Shown here: one piece after another, positions 16,059 to 24,156 of the stretch
Layout of the letters: the number at the start of each line of letters is the position of its first letter
How positions within the stretch are numbered: the first letter of the stretch is position 1
The notes under the pieces: model-generated
Database searches by the model: none
The model's input: only the letters and a program-made list of their open reading frames with translations
Told to the model about the DNA's origin: nothing
Translations under genes and position numbers: made by a program
Assembly: GCF_024704835.1 (NCBI RefSeq)
Contig: NZ_JAMXBE010000026.1
Coordinates: 776 to 35,832, forward strand
Source: Parapedobacter tibetensis
GTDB lineage: Bacteria; Bacteroidota; Bacteroidia; Sphingobacteriales; Sphingobacteriaceae
DNA length: 35,057 nucleotides
Direction of reading: 5' to 3'

Positions 16059-17696
16059 ATGATGATCCGAATGCTGGAAAAATTACTGTTCCCGACCGAT
16101 AGTGATACCGAAACGGTGCGTGCGTATCTTCGCCTGCTCGGCGTACCCGTTACCAAAACGGCGGTAAAAGCCGCCTTAGGGGAGCATCCGGATTCGCCGA
16201 GTCTACTTTCGGTCAGCGATGCGCTTAGCGGTTTCGGTGTGGAAAATGTCGCCGCGAAGGTCAATGTAGAACAGCTTGGCCAGATCGAGGTTCCGTTCAT
16301 GGCCCGGATGAAATCCGGCGACGGACTATCGCTGACCATAGTGAAACGATTTGATGGTGATACAGTTATTCACCTGCCGCCGGGGCAACACCGGTGGGTA
16401 ACTTCCAGTACCGAGACATTCCAGAAAACAATCGAAGGCATCGTGTTGGTGGGCGAAGCTGGTGAGGGAGCTGGGCAACGGGACTACGCAGCTGCTCTTG
16501 CTACGGAAAAGCGGCAACAGACCCATATCATTTTAGGACTGCTGACGCTTCCCGCATTGGCTGCGATAGCCATCGTACTGGCTTTGTTCCAAGACGGGTG
16601 GGCAGTCCTTGTCGCATCGTTGTACATACTACTCGCCCTCGTGGGTTCTGCTGTTTGTGTTTTGTTGCTTTGGTACGAGGTGGATCGTCATAATCCAGCT
16701 TTGAAACAAGTATGTTCAGGTAAAAAAAACGTGGATTGCGCCGCCATCCTCCAATCCGGGGCGTCTAGCCTATTCGGTGTCAGCTGGAGCCTCATCGGGT
16801 TCAGTTATTTTACAGGTGCCTCGCTGGCCCTATTGGCCGGAGGCATTGCCAATCCACAGATATACTTGCCATTGTCTGCCTTGAGTTTGTCCGCAATCCC
16901 TTATATCATATTTTCCCTGTACTACCAATGGCGCGTGGCCAAACAATGGTGCGTGCTTTGCCTTTTGGTACAGGGTATCCTCGTTGTACAAGCGATGCTA
17001 GTGATGGCTGACGGGCGGCTGTTCACTACCGATATTGGATTTTCAACTGCGGCCGCACTAACATTAGCCACATGCTTTGCCCTTCCATTCCTTGCGGGCT
17101 TGCTGATTGTTCCCGCCTTTAAAAAAGCGAAAGAGGGTGAGAACCACCGAATGGGTTTGGCCAGACTGAAACATAGTCCACAGATTTTCCAAGCGCTGTT
17201 GGGGAAGCAACGGGCAGTCACCGAATCCACCGACGGGCTGGGTATCAGGCTCGGGAACCCGAATGCCAAACACCGAATTATCAAGGTGTGCAACCCGTAT
17301 TGCGGCCCGTGTGCCAAGGCCCATCCCGCCATTGAGGAGATATTGTGTCATAATCCGAATGTGCAGGTACAAATTATTTTTACCGCTTCAGACGATGTAC
17401 AGGATGGAAAAGCCTCACCAGTAAAGCATCTGCTGGCCATAGCCGAAAAGGGTGATGAGCAGTTCACAAAGCAGGCTTTAGGGGATTGGTACAATGCACC
17501 CAAAAAAGAAAATGGAGACTTTGTTTCCAAATACCCGATGAATGGAGAAATTGAAAAGCAAGGACATAAATTGACAGCCATGCGGGAGTGGTGCAACGGA
17601 ATGGAAATTTCCTTTACGCCTACTTTCTTTGTGAATGGGTATCAGCTGCCAGATATGTATAACTTAAATGACTTAAAATATTTTTTGAGATCATAA
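16059..17696 (+). CDS. C39-like / VKOR / thioredoxin fusion membrane oxidase
   Basis: The 545-residue protein has three parts. Residues 1-135 resemble a C39 peptidase fold (VRAYLRLLGVPVTKTAVKAALGEHPDSPSLLSVSDALSGFGVENVAAKV), but no cysteine stands where the catalytic one should be. Residues 155-352 form a VKOR membrane domain with several transmembrane segments, the loop pair Cys219/Cys227 and the active-site CxxC at Cys298-Cys301 (QWCVLC). Residues 390-545 form a DsbA-like thioredoxin domain with CGPC at 415-418 and a TPTFFVNG cis-proline region. VKOR passes electrons to quinone and its thioredoxin partner oxidises substrate thiols in the periplasm. It precedes a four-cysteine GG-leader peptide by 156 bases, so it is probably that peptide's disulfide oxidase. 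The dead C39 domain may bind leaders or be a fold relic. Confidence 0.88.
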   Translation: MMIRMLEKLLFPTDSDTETVRAYLRLLGVPVTKTAVKAALGEHPDSPSLLSVSDALSGFGVENVAAKVNVEQLGQIEVPFMARMKSGDGLSLTIVKRFDGDTVIHLPPGQHRWVTSSTETFQKTIEGIVLVGEAGEGAGQRDYAAALATEKRQQTHIILGLLTLPALAAIAIVLALFQDGWAVLVASLYILLALVGSAVCVLLLWYEVDRHNPALKQVCSGKKNVDCAAILQSGASSLFGVSWSLIGFSYFTGASLALLAGGIANPQIYLPLSALSLSAIPYIIFSLYYQWRVAKQWCVLCLLVQGILVVQAMLVMADGRLFTTDIGFSTAAALTLATCFALPFLAGLLIVPAFKKAKEGENHRMGLARLKHSPQIFQALLGKQRAVTESTDGLGIRLGNPNAKHRIIKVCNPYCGPCAKAHPAIEEILCHNPNVQVQIIFTASDDVQDGKASPVKHLLAIAEKGDEQFTKQALGDWYNAPKKENGDFVSKYPMNGEIEKQGHKLTAMREWCNGMEISFTPTFFVNGYQLPDMYNLNDLKYFLRS

Positions 17697-17779
17697 TAAA
17701 GAAAGGAGGGCAAGCAATTGACAAAGTAAACAAACTATAAAAATATAACCTGCTGCACAGAGTAGAAGGCTGTAGTGAT

Positions 17780-17808
17780 AATTTGTCCATTAAAATGGAC
17801 TACAAATT
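17780..17808 (+). promoter_or_regulatory. Extended hairpin upstream of the peptide precursor
   Basis: GTCCATT (17785-17791) pairs perfectly with AATGGAC (17794-17800) around AA. The stem extends outward as AATTT / AAATT with a three-base bulge. It lies 45 bases before the precursor ATG and has no T tract directly after it. It could be an operator or an mRNA 5' stabilising stem. No clear TAnnTTTG promoter was found between it and the ATG. Confidence 0.45.
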
Positions 17809-17852
17809 AATAGAATTTCAATTCTAAATTGTTTTACGAAAAAATCAAAATA

Positions 17853-18161
17853 ATGAAAAAATTAAAATTAGATTTAAAGAATGTACAGGAAATCCTAACA
17901 AGGGAGCAGATGAAACATATCGTTGGAGGGGCTGGGAGTTGTGCAATTTATTTTTACTCTAGCCACGCGAGTGACCCCTGGTATTCAACTGGGCCGTGGA
18001 GTTATACTGGTGCGCAGTCTACACACATTAACACGGTAACTGGCTCGATGAAAGTTATTGGGATTTCATTCGTCGAGGTAAATAATATGTTGGAAAACAC
18101 TGCAGGAGGTACAAGACGATGGTGCTGTGACAACTGTGGATCAGCTTCTTGGTTGGAGTGA
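17853..18161 (+). CDS. Double-glycine leader peptide precursor (bacteriocin or signal)
   Basis: The start is the ATG at 17853 (MKKLKLDLKNV); a TTG at 17829 in the same frame is unlikely. The first 26 residues match the Bacteroidota GG-leader type: basic-hydrophobic MKKLKLDL, then EILTREQMKHIVGG. Cleavage after Gly26 by a C39 peptidase would free a 76-residue core starting AGSC. The core has cysteines at position 4 and three near the end (WCCDNC), an even number suited to disulfides, and is rich in Tyr, Trp, Ser, Thr and Gly. I know no family for the core. It sits between a disulfide oxidase and a C39 exporter, and a strong hairpin follows its stop at once. It could be an antibacterial peptide, a signal, or a modified peptide; no modification enzyme is present apart from thiol oxidases. 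Confidence 0.85.
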   Translation: MKKLKLDLKNVQEILTREQMKHIVGGAGSCAIYFYSSHASDPWYSTGPWSYTGAQSTHINTVTGSMKVIGISFVEVNNMLENTAGGTRRWCCDNCGSASWLE

Positions 18162-18164
18162 AGA

Positions 18165-18197
18165 AAGGGTGTCCGCGCGTTTAATGTGGGCACCCTT
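18165..18197 (+). terminator. Stem-loop directly after the precursor, probable (partial) terminator
   Basis: AAGGGTGTCC (18165-18174) pairs with GGGCACCCTT (18188-18197) over ten positions with one G-U pair and a 13-base loop. It begins 4 bases after the precursor stop. The following ATCTAACTTATTATTC is U-rich but broken. A partial terminator or RNase barrier here would let the precursor be expressed above the downstream genes. A smaller TCCGG / CCGGA hairpin lies at 18405-18422 before the next gene. The 285 bases between the two genes hold no other ORF I trust. Confidence 0.6.
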
Positions 18198-18446
18198 ATC
18201 TAACTTATTATTCAATACTTCGGTAAATTTTTTCTTGCTTCAAATGCGTTCTATGGCTGATCTTGATTTCCGCATTATATTTTTTTCAATGTCAGCAAAA
18301 CATCTGAGTTTGATTAAATTATCTGACTACATCACGATAGTTAATTTGTTTTTGAATATCAGTAACTTAAGAAAATTTTCACTACACCACATTTTTAAAA
18401 TTCATCCGGAAAACTTACCGGAGTATTGATTATTAAATTTCCAATA

Positions 18447-19970
18447 ATGAAAATTTCAAAGTATTTTCAACAATTTTGTGTCTTCGTGTCTTTATTCGCC
18501 ACAACTAGTATTTGCTGTTGCACGAATGCGTTAAGCGACTCTGTACAGGCCCAAGGGCAGGTTACATTAATTTTTAATAGTTCTCCGACGTTTTCTGACA
18601 CCATCTTTATAAGTGAGAAAGCAAGTATGTCTGGGGAGGCCTCGATAGCCTTATGGGAAAATTTATCGGCCACGCCTATTAAACCAGTTGCGGGTAAAAT
18701 AGATACCATTTCAATTCCGATAAACAGTTCCAAGGTAAAATTGCGGCACAGGTACCGCGAGTTATTTTATTCCGATATCGTATTATATCCCCATGATACG
18801 CTTGAAGTCACCTATTTGGATGCCAACCCCGTATTCCACATCAGAAACCGGAAAGTAAAAGCGTACGATTTGAAAGTGGACTCTCTATTATATGAGTCGC
18901 GTTATGCGAAGCAAAAATTTCCCGCCCTATTATTCTATCAGACTTATCCCATTCTTAAGTATCTGAACCTTAAAGAGGATAGAATGGTAATCGACCAGCA
19001 AGAGAAAGAGCATTGGGGGCAACGGGCACTGGAGGAGATGGAGGATGAGATGGCTTTTATAGATAGCCTCAGGAATAGTAAACTGGTCTCACAGGATGTG
19101 TATGAAATGAGGAGGGACCGGCTCGTCTTTATGCGGTATGTGATGGACTATGGCCGTCGTCGAATCACTGATAACGATGTCCGGCTTATCATTGACTCTA
19201 CGAGAAACAGCGGTATAGACATGCCTTATTCCTATTTTCTGGATTTAAGCGAGTTATTTGCGTCCAGGCAGCTGTCTGCTGAAACACCGCTACTTTACGA
19301 GACGGTTAAACCGGTTTCAAAAGATAGCGGAAGTTATGCAATGCTGGAGGGATCTGATGTTTTCCCGGCGCGGGTTAAGGAATTGCTCCTGTATAAACAA
19401 GTGCGAGGAGCTGCGGAACACTTACCCTTGGAAGATTTTAGAGCTATCTTTCAAAAATTCAGAAATTATACGGCAGACACCATGCTACTCCATTCAATAC
19501 AGCGTGAGTATTTGCTTGATTTCGATTCGCTTCGTTCGGCCTCAAATTCAGTGATTTTATTACTAGCTGATAAGAAGCAAATAACTTTAGATCAACTTTT
19601 GAAGAATAATAAAGGAAAAGTGTTGTATATCGATTTTTGGGCCAGTTGGTGTGTGCCATGTCGACAGGCGATGCCAGCATCTCACAAGTTGAAAAAAACA
19701 TATAAAGACAAGCCTATTCATTTTATTTATATATCCATTGACGGGAAATTTGATGACTGGGTGCAAGCGTCGAAAGAAGAAGGACTATCGGATGACACGA
19801 GTAGTTACCTTTACCTTAATGTAAGAGCCTCCAAGTGGGCCAAACAACTAAATCTTCAAACCATCCCCCGTTATGTCATTTTCAATAAAGAGGGAGAAAT
19901 ATCATATCATAACGCACTTGGACCAAATGAGGCAGGAATAAAAAACATATTGAATAAACATTTTGACTAA
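18447..19970 (+). CDS. TlpA-like thioredoxin lipoprotein
   Basis: I start at the ATG at 18447 (MKISKYFQQF). The 507-residue product has a signal segment ending in TTSICCCT, so one of the three cysteines is probably lipidated. A long N-terminal region of about 350 residues, beta-rich then helical, resembles the extensions found on Bacteroidota TlpA proteins, but I cannot name it. The C-terminal thioredoxin domain starts with LYIDFWASWCVPCRQAMP (CVPC near residue 402) and has TIPRYVIFNKEGEI with its cis-proline. TlpA-type proteins reduce or isomerise disulfides on the periplasmic side, which fits quality control of a cysteine-rich secreted peptide. Its base composition looks AT-rich like the precursor and unlike the exporter genes. 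Confidence 0.85.
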   Translation: MKISKYFQQFCVFVSLFATTSICCCTNALSDSVQAQGQVTLIFNSSPTFSDTIFISEKASMSGEASIALWENLSATPIKPVAGKIDTISIPINSSKVKLRHRYRELFYSDIVLYPHDTLEVTYLDANPVFHIRNRKVKAYDLKVDSLLYESRYAKQKFPALLFYQTYPILKYLNLKEDRMVIDQQEKEHWGQRALEEMEDEMAFIDSLRNSKLVSQDVYEMRRDRLVFMRYVMDYGRRRITDNDVRLIIDSTRNSGIDMPYSYFLDLSELFASRQLSAETPLLYETVKPVSKDSGSYAMLEGSDVFPARVKELLLYKQVRGAAEHLPLEDFRAIFQKFRNYTADTMLLHSIQREYLLDFDSLRSASNSVILLLADKKQITLDQLLKNNKGKVLYIDFWASWCVPCRQAMPASHKLKKTYKDKPIHFIYISIDGKFDDWVQASKEEGLSDDTSSYLYLNVRASKWAKQLNLQTIPRYVIFNKEGEISYHNALGPNEAGIKNILNKHFD

Positions 19971-19980
19971 AGCAGCATTT

Positions 19981-20385
19981 ATGAGGATTTTTGTTGTTGT
20001 GAGAACAATCCGTTTATTCTGCCCTGTAGCATTGGTGTTAGCGGCATGCCTATCCAATGAAAGTAAAAAACATACTATTGCTGCCGAAGGGGAGGTGGCC
20101 GGTATCGAAAAAAAACGGGATAGTATTTATGTAAAATTTGACACAACAAGTGCGCCCGAAAACAGGGGAGGCATTTCGTTGTTTCATGCCCACAACAACC
20201 AGCGAATCATTGGACAGTTGACAGGTTATAAAGTGTATCCATTTGAATCGAGGAGCGCGTTTATGCTTCTTGCATTCCCGAATGAGGCGATTTACCTTGT
20301 TATGTCGGGTGACAGTGTGATTGTAAGTTATGATGATGATTACTATCCAAGGGTTCGTGTATTGGAGGCAGGGCTATTTAAATAA
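19981..20385 (+). CDS. Small lipoprotein of unknown function, possibly frameshifted
   Basis: The start is the ATG at 19981. The 134-residue product has a lipoprotein signal ending VLAAC (Cys23) and a mature part with strand-like stretches (KKRDSIYVKFD, IYLVMSGDSVIVSYDDDYYP). I recognise no family. It follows the TlpA-like gene by 10 bases and precedes the exporter. Roles as immunity protein or folding partner are both possible and unproven. After the TAA at 20383-20385 the next frame continues for 22 codons as NKNAIYHPDSIYERLKQKYL and so on to a TAG at 20447-20449. That tail looks like a natural C terminus and could be restored by removing one A from the TTTAAATAAAAA run near 20378. The stop may therefore be a frameshift or sequencing error. 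Confidence 0.65.
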   Translation: MRIFVVVRTIRLFCPVALVLAACLSNESKKHTIAAEGEVAGIEKKRDSIYVKFDTTSAPENRGGISLFHAHNNQRIIGQLTGYKVYPFESRSAFMLLAFPNEAIYLVMSGDSVIVSYDDDYYPRVRVLEAGLFK

Positions 20386-20473
20386 AAATGCTATATACCA
20401 TCCAGATAGTATATACGAACGACTGAAGCAGAAATATCTTACTCAATAGCTTGACTTTATAGACCGCTTAATA

Positions 20474-22660
20474 TTGAAACTTTTCCCCCACTACCGCCAA
20501 CAGGACCAGATGGACTGCGGGGCCACCTGCCTACGAATGGTGTGCAAACACTATGGCCGCAATATTGACATCCATCGTCTGCGCAAGCTCTGCCAGATTA
20601 CCAAAACCGGAGTGAACCTGTTGGGTATCAGTGAAGCGTCCGAGAAAATTGGCCTCCGAACACAGGGGGTGAAGCTCACACTGGAACAGTTGGGTGAGAT
20701 CCTGCTGCCCTGCATCCTGCACTGGCGGCAGGACCATTTCGTTGTGCTGTACAAGGTGAAAAAGGGGTGCTATTACATCGCCGACCCCGCCAGCGGTAGG
20801 CGGAAACTTACCGAAAAGGAATTCACCGATAACTGGTTTGCCCATAAGGAGCTCTACAACGGTGTTTCCTTGGCGCTAAGTCCAACCCCCCAGTTTTATG
20901 AAAATGACGAGGGCGACGGGGACAATACCGTGCTGCGTTGGGGCACTGTGCTGCGCTACTTTTACGCCTACCGTAGGCTGTTCGTGCAGCTGGTGCTGGG
21001 ACTGTTAGTCGGAACCATCCTGCAGCTCATCACCCCCTTCCTCACCCAGTCGGTGGTGGACATCGGAATCAGTACGCGCAACCTCAACTTCATCCACCTC
21101 ATCCTCATCGCCCAGATCGCCCTGTTCATCGGGCAGACGGGCGTGGAGTTCATCCGTTCGTGGATACTGCTGCACATCAGCACCCGGGTGAATATCTCCA
21201 TCCTCACCGACCTCCTCATAAAGCTGATGAAGCTGCCGATGAAGTTCTTCGAGACCAAGACCACGGGTGACATCATGCAGCGCATGGCCGACCAGCAGCG
21301 CATCGAGGCCTTCCTCACCGGCTCCACGCTCGGAACGATGTTCTCCTTCGTGAACCTGGTCGTCTTCGGCTTCGTGCTGGCGTTCTACCATGCGGGCGTC
21401 TTTTTCGTGTTCATGGGAAGCACCGTGCTGTACACCGGCTGGATACTGCTGTTCCTCAGACGCAGGCGCGAGCTGGACCACAAACGCTTCGCGATCTCAT
21501 CGGACAACCAGACCAACATCGTCGAACTGGTGGGCGCCATGCAGGAGATCAAGCTGAACAACAGCGAAAGGCAGAAGCGCTGGATATGGGAAGGGATACA
21601 GGCACGGCTGTTCAAATTCAAGGTCAGGAGCCTGGCACTGTCACAGTACCAGCAGGCCGGTTCCATGGCGGTGAACCAGCTCAAGAACATCTTCATCACG
21701 TTCATGAGCGCCAAGGCGGTGATCGATGGCGACCTCACCCTCGGGGGCATGGTGGCCATCCAGTATATCGTGGGCATGGTGAGCAGCCCCATCGAGCAGC
21801 TGTTGGGCTTCATCCAGTCCTACCAGGACGCGAAGATCAGCCTCGAACGCATCAACGAGATCTACCGGGAGGAAGATGAGGAGCCGGTGGAACGGGAATG
21901 GCTCAGGGAACTCCCACTGGATAAAAGCATATCGCTCCGTGACGTCACCTTCCGGTATCCCGGCGCGGGCAACGATCCCGTGCTCACGGACATCGATTTG
22001 GTTTTCCCCAAGGGGAAGACCACCGCCATCGTGGGCATGAGCGGCAGCGGCAAGACGACCATACTGAAACTTATCCTCCGGTTCTATGAACCCGAGGCTG
22101 GGGAAATCCGCATCGGCCAGACCAAGCTCAACCAAATCGGTTTCCCTACCTGGCGGGACGCCTGCGGGGTGGTGATGCAGGACGGGTTCATTTTCGCTGA
22201 CACGATCGAGAACAACATCGCCGTGGGGGATGAGTTCCCCGACCGCAAGAAAGTGGAACAAGCCATCCGCATGGCCAACCTCGGTGAGTTCATCGAGGAA
22301 CAACCCTTCGGGCTGAAAACGAAAATTGGCACAGCCGGCAAAGGCATCAGCCAGGGGCAACGGCAACGCCTGCTTATCGCTCGGGCGGTGTACAAGGATC
22401 CCCATTACATCCTCTTCGACGAGGCCACCAACGCCTTGGACGCCAACAACGAGCGGGTTATCATCGATAACCTGAGGGATTTCCTGAAAAACCGGACAGC
22501 CATCATCGTGGCCCACCGGCTGAGCACGGTGAGCCATTCGGACAACATCGTGGTGCTGGACAGGGGGCGTGTGGTGGAACAGGGCACCCACCGGGAACTG
22601 ACGGCGAAGCGGGGCGATTATTACCATTTGGTCAAAAACCAGCTGGAATTGGGGAATTGA
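20474..22660 (+). CDS. C39-peptidase ABC exporter for GG-leader peptides
   Basis: The product is 728 residues starting at a TTG (MKLFPHYRQQDQMDCGATCL). This start is chosen because that opening is the normal N terminus of the family and no ATG lies nearby. Residues 1-135 are a C39 cysteine peptidase, with catalytic Cys15 in DQMDCGATC, the histidine in WRQDHFVVLY and the aspartate in YIADPASG. Residues 160-460 are the six-helix transmembrane domain. The ATPase has Walker A GMSGSGKTT near 520, the signature ISQGQRQR near 626, Walker B ILFDEATNALD near 647 and the H-loop VAHRLST. Such proteins cut the precursor after GG and export the core. It is co-oriented with the precursor and an HlyD adaptor, forming a type I-like channel. 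The gene is visibly GC-rich compared with the two genes before it. Confidence 0.95.
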   Translation: MKLFPHYRQQDQMDCGATCLRMVCKHYGRNIDIHRLRKLCQITKTGVNLLGISEASEKIGLRTQGVKLTLEQLGEILLPCILHWRQDHFVVLYKVKKGCYYIADPASGRRKLTEKEFTDNWFAHKELYNGVSLALSPTPQFYENDEGDGDNTVLRWGTVLRYFYAYRRLFVQLVLGLLVGTILQLITPFLTQSVVDIGISTRNLNFIHLILIAQIALFIGQTGVEFIRSWILLHISTRVNISILTDLLIKLMKLPMKFFETKTTGDIMQRMADQQRIEAFLTGSTLGTMFSFVNLVVFGFVLAFYHAGVFFVFMGSTVLYTGWILLFLRRRRELDHKRFAISSDNQTNIVELVGAMQEIKLNNSERQKRWIWEGIQARLFKFKVRSLALSQYQQAGSMAVNQLKNIFITFMSAKAVIDGDLTLGGMVAIQYIVGMVSSPIEQLLGFIQSYQDAKISLERINEIYREEDEEPVEREWLRELPLDKSISLRDVTFRYPGAGNDPVLTDIDLVFPKGKTTAIVGMSGSGKTTILKLILRFYEPEAGEIRIGQTKLNQIGFPTWRDACGVVMQDGFIFADTIENNIAVGDEFPDRKKVEQAIRMANLGEFIEEQPFGLKTKIGTAGKGISQGQRQRLLIARAVYKDPHYILFDEATNALDANNERVIIDNLRDFLKNRTAIIVAHRLSTVSHSDNIVVLDRGRVVEQGTHRELTAKRGDYYHLVKNQLELGN

Positions 22661-22698
22661 TAGATAGATATGAGACGTGAGATTTGAGACATTAGACC

Positions 22699-24006
22699 AT
22701 GGACGTGAAAGATAAAGAACCGGATACCTTACCCGCCGATCGGCGGGAAGTCCACACGGAGGACATCCAAGACATCATCGGCACGCCGCCGCATGGGTTG
22801 CTCCGCTGGGGCATCACATGGGTGCTGGTGGTACTGTTGGGCATCGTGGCGCTGGCGGCATTCATCCGCTATCCCGATATCGTGCGGGCACCGGTACGCA
22901 TCAACGCAGCGAATGCACCCAAGGCCGTCATCAGCAGGATTTCCGGCAACATCGTGGACATCTTGGTGGAAGAGAACGCTGCCGTGGAGGCAGGCCAGCC
23001 GTTGGCATGGATGGAGAGCACGGCCGACCATGGGGAAGTGCTGGAACTATTGGAGAGGCTCCATGGGCTGAGGGACCGGCAGTTCGGGGATGGCTATGGA
23101 GAATCCACGGCGGTGGCCCCTCCCATCAACCTGCAACTGGGGGAATTGCAGAATAGCTACCAGGCCTTCTACCAATCCTACCTCACCTACCGGGCGGCGA
23201 TAGGCGACGGCATCTACCTGAAAAGGCGGGCTTACATCCAGAGGGACATGCAAAACGTCGAACAGCAACGCAAGCAACTGGAATTGCAGCGGGAATTGCA
23301 GGAACGTGAGTACACATTGGCCGAAACGGAATTCGAACGGTACAGGGAACTGGCCGAACGGAAGGTCATTTCCCCTTCGGAATACCAGCAGCAGCAGGCC
23401 ACTTTGCTGGCCAAGCAACACCCCATGCAGCAGACGCAGTCGGCCTTATTGGCCAACGAGGCCAGCCACACGGCCAAGGCAAAGGAGCTGGCCGACCTGG
23501 ACAACCAGATCGCCGAGGAGAAGTCGAAATTCATGCAGGCGTTGAACAGCCTCATCAGCGAGGCGGAACAGTGGAAAAGCCAGCACGTGCTCACCGCCCG
23601 GCAGGCGGGCACGGTGGTGTATGCGGGCATCATCCAGCGGAACCAGCATATCGAAGTGGGACAGGAGGTATTCCATATCAACCCGGGTAGCACCGATTTC
23701 TTCGGGGAGGTGAATATCCCCCAATACAACATGGGCAAGGTGGAGGAGGGGCAGGAAGTGTTGGTGAAGCTTAATAGCTTCCCGTTCGAGGAGTACGGGG
23801 TACTGAAGGGATCGGTGGGCCGGCTGAGCGGCGTGCCATACCAAGACAGCATCTTCCTTTCGCGGGTGGACCTGCAGCCGATTGCCCCGCATCGGCATAT
23901 CCGGCTCACTACCGGCATGGTTGGCACGGCCGAGATTGTCACCGAGGATGCCTCCCTGCTGCAGCGGTTGGTGAGGAACATTCGGTTGGTGTTGGGTAGG
24001 GATTAA
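22699..24006 (+). CDS. HlyD-family periplasmic adaptor of the peptide exporter
   Basis: The 435-residue protein has a cytoplasmic N terminus, one transmembrane helix at about 35-60 (LLRWGITWVLVVLLGIVALAAFIRY), a lipoyl-like half (ISRISGNIVDILVEENAAVEAGQPLAWME), a long coiled-coil hairpin from about 100 to 295 (QQRKQLELQRELQEREYTLAETEFERY and onward) and a second half-motif plus beta-barrel (ARQAGTVVYAGIIQRNQHIEVGQEVF...). HlyD adaptors link an inner-membrane ABC exporter to an outer-membrane TolC-like channel. No TolC gene is in the window, so the cell's general one is probably used. It lies 38 bases after the exporter and ends the cluster. Composition is GC-rich like the exporter. Confidence 0.92.
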   Translation: MDVKDKEPDTLPADRREVHTEDIQDIIGTPPHGLLRWGITWVLVVLLGIVALAAFIRYPDIVRAPVRINAANAPKAVISRISGNIVDILVEENAAVEAGQPLAWMESTADHGEVLELLERLHGLRDRQFGDGYGESTAVAPPINLQLGELQNSYQAFYQSYLTYRAAIGDGIYLKRRAYIQRDMQNVEQQRKQLELQRELQEREYTLAETEFERYRELAERKVISPSEYQQQQATLLAKQHPMQQTQSALLANEASHTAKAKELADLDNQIAEEKSKFMQALNSLISEAEQWKSQHVLTARQAGTVVYAGIIQRNQHIEVGQEVFHINPGSTDFFGEVNIPQYNMGKVEEGQEVLVKLNSFPFEEYGVLKGSVGRLSGVPYQDSIFLSRVDLQPIAPHRHIRLTTGMVGTAEIVTEDASLLQRLVRNIRLVLGRD

Positions 24007-24051
24007 GGTAGGGATAAGCCACGGTTCATCCACCTTTTCCAATTGTGTTGT

Positions 24052-24156
24052 ATGTTTGACACGAACATTTGCATTTACTTCCTGAAAGGAATGTACAATT
24101 TGGATCGTAAGATTGCCAAGGCTGGCCTACACGTCCAAGGTGATGTGCGGCTTTGA
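24052..24156 (+). pseudogene. 5' fragment of a VapC-type PIN toxin gene
   Basis: The 34-codon frame begins MFDTNICIYFLKGMYNLDRK, a very typical VapC N terminus with the first catalytic Asp in FDTN. It then diverges (AKAGLHVQGDVRL) and stops at TGA (24154-24156), one base before the end of the convergent gene. The rest of the PIN domain and its antitoxin are missing, so this is a remnant of a second toxin-antitoxin pair. Its place at the junction between the peptide cluster and the helicase block suggests a past rearrangement there. Confidence 0.65.

Noticed and set aside
18127-18429. A 100-codon frame overlapping the end of the precursor
   Set aside because: Its start lies inside the precursor in another frame, it reads through the probable terminator, and its AT-rich hydrophobic sequence shows no signal or leader pattern.
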